From Megascapheus bottae (Eukaryota > Chordata > Mammalia > Rodentia > Geomyidae), in assembly GCA_024803745.1 (NCBI GenBank), contig JANJXV010000189.1:1254861-1318860 (forward strand): DNA of 64,000 nt. Reading direction: 5' to 3'. The position numbers and the translations under genes were made by a program. The stretch's first letter is position 1. Each line of letters starts with the position of its first letter. The notes below the pieces were generated by a model. The model saw only the letters and a list, made by a program, of their open reading frames with translations. It was not told where the DNA came from and did no database searches. This document shows, piece after piece, positions 62,801-64,000 of the stretch.

Positions 62801-62865
62801 TTGAGGAGACCCAGCTTTTCCAGAAATCTGGACTTGTCCAAACCCTGGTGCTGTCTTCAAAGAAG
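47327..62865 (+). CDS. Semaphorin-4D-like paralogue, intact 5' eleven exons (3' part outside window)
   Basis: Class 4 semaphorins are membrane-bound ligands for plexins. Eleven coding exons: 47327-47432, 49339-49484, 51295-51357, 52980-53078, 55567-55660, 56820-56933, 57797-57948, 60102-60277, 60362-60509, 61685-61907 and 62750-62865. Lengths and phases join to exactly 479 codons with no stop, and every border is AG/GT. The start ([19 protein letters not shown]) gives a signal peptide aligned with that of SEMA4D. The sema domain follows ([87 protein letters not shown]). Roughly 65-75% of residues match human SEMA4D, too few for a rodent orthologue, so this is a diverged paralogue. It differs by in-frame indels near 60,370 and 60,445. 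PSI, Ig, membrane and tail exons would lie beyond 64,000. Confidence 0.9.
48400..48600 (-). mobile_element. SINE type B, reversed, old
   Basis: Diverged copy ending in AGGATTACATGCGTGAACCA. Confidence 0.6.
48610..48760 (-). mobile_element. LINE-1 3' end fragment, reversed
   Basis: Carries the block TTGCAATTCAACATGTGAG followed by GAGTACAATA, which recurs at about 49,835, 50,190 and 50,610 in the same orientation. Lies in intron 1 of the Sema4d-like gene. Confidence 0.5.
49800..49960 (-). mobile_element. LINE-1 3' end fragment, reversed
   Basis: Contains TTTTCAATTCAACATGTCAA and GAGTGCAAAGCATGATGATC, the same block as at 48.6 and 50.2 kb. Lies in intron 2 of the Sema4d-like gene. Confidence 0.45.
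50155..50725 (-). mobile_element. LINE-1 3' region, reversed (two pieces)
   Basis: The first piece (50,155-50,570) ends with a stretch containing CCAAACTGACTTCCATAGTG, familiar from LINE-1 3' ends. The second begins near 50,590 with another TTTCAATTCAACATGCCATT block. Confidence 0.5.
50846..51035 (-). mobile_element. SINE type A, reversed
   Basis: Contains GAGGAATTGAACCCGGG; intron 2 of the Sema4d-like gene. TCGAGGGTTTACTTTT occurs on both sides (about 50,831 and 51,036), a target duplication. Confidence 0.85.
51893..52125 (-). mobile_element. SINE type B, reversed
   Basis: Reversed tail, then GATTACAGGCAGGAGCCACT, the reversed head. Intron 3 of the Sema4d-like gene. Confidence 0.75.
53760..53858. 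repeat. (GTAT)n then (GT)n microsatellite
   Basis: GTAT-type tetranucleotides (53,763-53,795) run into about 24 GT units. Intron 4 of the Sema4d-like gene. Confidence 0.95.
53863..54270 (+). mobile_element. SINE type B split by a triplet expansion
   Basis: Head at 53,863-53,990, tail at 54,170-54,250; the A-rich linker has become the GAA/GGA tract. Confidence 0.75.
53988..54150. repeat. (GAA)n then (GGA)n triplet tract
   Basis: About 160 bp of pure purine: GAA/AGA units to about 54,053, then GGA units to about 54,120, then a mixed end. It sits between the B1-like head and tRNA-like tail of one SINE. Poly-Lys, poly-Glu, poly-Leu and poly-Pro ORFs over it are artefacts. Confidence 0.95.
54550..54660 (+). 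mobile_element. B1-like SINE monomer
   Basis: GGAAGCTGAGGCAGAAGGAT and a GAGTTCAAGATCAGGCCTGT block without the tRNA-like tail; older rodent B1 type. Confidence 0.55.
55956..56133 (-). mobile_element. SINE type A, reversed
   Basis: Contains CCACTAGGCCAAACTCCCGG; intron 5 of the Sema4d-like gene. Confidence 0.8.
60752..60945 (+). mobile_element. SINE type B, tail truncated
   Basis: Head CTCACACCTGTAGTCCTACT; in the intron between exons 60362-60509 and 61685-61907. Confidence 0.7.
61085..61320. repeat. (CT)-rich simple repeat
   Basis: About 230 bp of CTCT/CTGT units with two copies of a CCCCCAACCCTC block (61,139 and 61,217). In the intron before exon 61685-61907. Confidence 0.9.
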
Positions 62866-63299
62866 GTAAAGTAGTTGGGAAAACAAGATTGGCTGGATGC
62901 CTTGCTGAATGACTTTTCATGTCTGTGATCTGAGTCTGATTGTTGAACTTGACCACTGAAGTCTGCCTGGCCCAGGTAATCCAGTCCCTAGAACAATACA
63001 CAAAGCAACACGATGAACATGGGATTTAAAGTTTAGGAAAGGAGGCAAAGCAGAGCTGGAAAGACAGAACTTCAGTGAGTCCTTGGTGCATACGGTGGCA
63101 GCCAAAGTTAGACACTCCATCACTATGAACAAAAATGTTCTTATGTCCTTAGCCTGTGAGATCATAGATTGTATAAGTGGGATGTTATGTTGTACAAAGA
63201 CACATCAATGTACCAACTGGTAAGAGAAATGATAGGTCAATCTATAGTTCCCTCTTCTGTCAACACCCTGCTTCCTTCCTAACCAGAGGCATATAATGT

Positions 63300-63487
63300 T
63301 TTTCATTAGGGTTGCATGCTCATGGCTGGTGCTATGCCACTTGAGTCATGCCCCCAGGCATGATATTTGGCTATTTAATTGCAAATGGAGTCTCACAAGC
63401 TTTTCTGCCCAGCTGGCTTCCAACCACATGTTCTAGTTCTTATCTCATTAGTTAAGATTACAGGTCTAAGCCACAGGTGCCCAACTA
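63300..63487 (-). mobile_element. SINE type B, reversed, old
   Basis: Diverged copy with GATTACAGGTCTAAGCCACA at its end; after the last visible exon of the Sema4d-like gene. Confidence 0.6.
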
Positions 63488-64000
63488 GTTATCCGTTTAC
63501 TAGGTCGTTCAGGTGAAACACAATTCCCACTCCACAGGCAGAAACATGGTATTGCTGTCATCATACATGTACCTTTTGTCACACTATGTTTATTAGATAT
63601 AACCATCAGTCCTGATCACCTGTATTAAGGAGAGCCACTCCAATTAATCTGGAATCAGTGATGTGACCAGAATCTGAAGGCCTTGGCTTTGAACGGGTCT
63701 GCACTGGAGCCTGGCAGCTGATTTCTTCCTTACAAAGGTGGCTGAGTGAAAAACCATTGGTTTGGCTTCCAACTGTGATGCTGTCTCATAGGCAGTGTTG
63801 CTAATAAGTCAACCTAGGGTGTAAGGCTAGGGGATCCCTTCCACCAGTTAGGACAACGGAAGGACAAGTCAAATGATCAGAGTTCTCCTAAAGAAGCTAG
63901 CATTGGAGAAGCTGCAAGCTGTCAGGCTGGCTGGCAGGGGGCGCTCAGGATGGAGGGAAGGCAGGATTCAGATCAAAGGCCTGGTGAGCCTTTGCCCTGT

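Noticed and set aside
1..64000. CRISPR arrays, operons, tRNA or rRNA genes
   Set aside because: Eukaryotic genome; tRNA-like sequences are SINE heads with A-tails, not tRNA genes, and no array of regular repeats and spacers exists.

Overview
The window is vertebrate nuclear DNA, almost certainly from a rodent. Genes are split by introns with GT/AG borders, two promoters lie in CpG-rich DNA, and the sequence is dense with short Pol III-type SINEs and 5'-truncated LINE-1 tails. The SINEs join an ID-like or a 7SL/B1-like head to a common tRNA-like tail. From general knowledge of rodent SINEs this points to Castorimorpha, most likely the geomyoids (kangaroo rats, pocket mice); this is an inference, not proof.

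Left third (1-16.7 kb): two host genes on the minus strand. The first is an F-box/WD40 gene (best guess Fbxw17), with five exons in the window and its 3' end beyond base 1; its first exon lies in a CpG island at 9.7-10.3 kb. The second is a complete eight-exon CDK20 gene (16,632 to 12,139, 346 codons). Its reading frame is intact, but it carries Gly instead of the conserved Arg next to the alpha-C glutamate.

16.9-27.2 kb and 47.3-64 kb: two plus-strand copies of a semaphorin-4D-like gene. The left copy is a pseudogene. It lacks all exons for the N-terminal part, begins close to the CDK20 promoter, and has a one-base deletion in its fourth recognisable exon. The right copy has eleven consecutive exons (479 codons: signal peptide, then most of the sema domain) with no disabling change, and runs off the right end. 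It differs from SEMA4D far more than a rodent orthologue should, so it looks like a lineage-specific paralogue that is still coding.

27.2-47.3 kb: gene-poor, rearranged DNA between the two copies. It holds two direct copies of a ~3-3.5 kb block (31.15-34.66 and 39.54-42.52 kb) that contain a ~600 bp near-identical tract. Between them is a minus-strand class II endogenous retrovirus with a possible 5' LTR, a decayed gag with a 42-bp tandem repeat and a scrap of integrase, but an uninterrupted 539-codon env. The env product combines a long betaretrovirus-like leader, a surface subunit with the hallmarks of an immunoglobulin-like domain, and a transmembrane subunit with a cysteine-bounded internal fusion loop. 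A solo LTR with a perfect 6-bp target duplication lies at 43.4-43.8 kb.

The most interesting objects are the intact Ig-like-domain env, the intact Sema4d-like paralogue and its broken partner, the altered CDK20 helix, and the patchy identity of the duplicated block.
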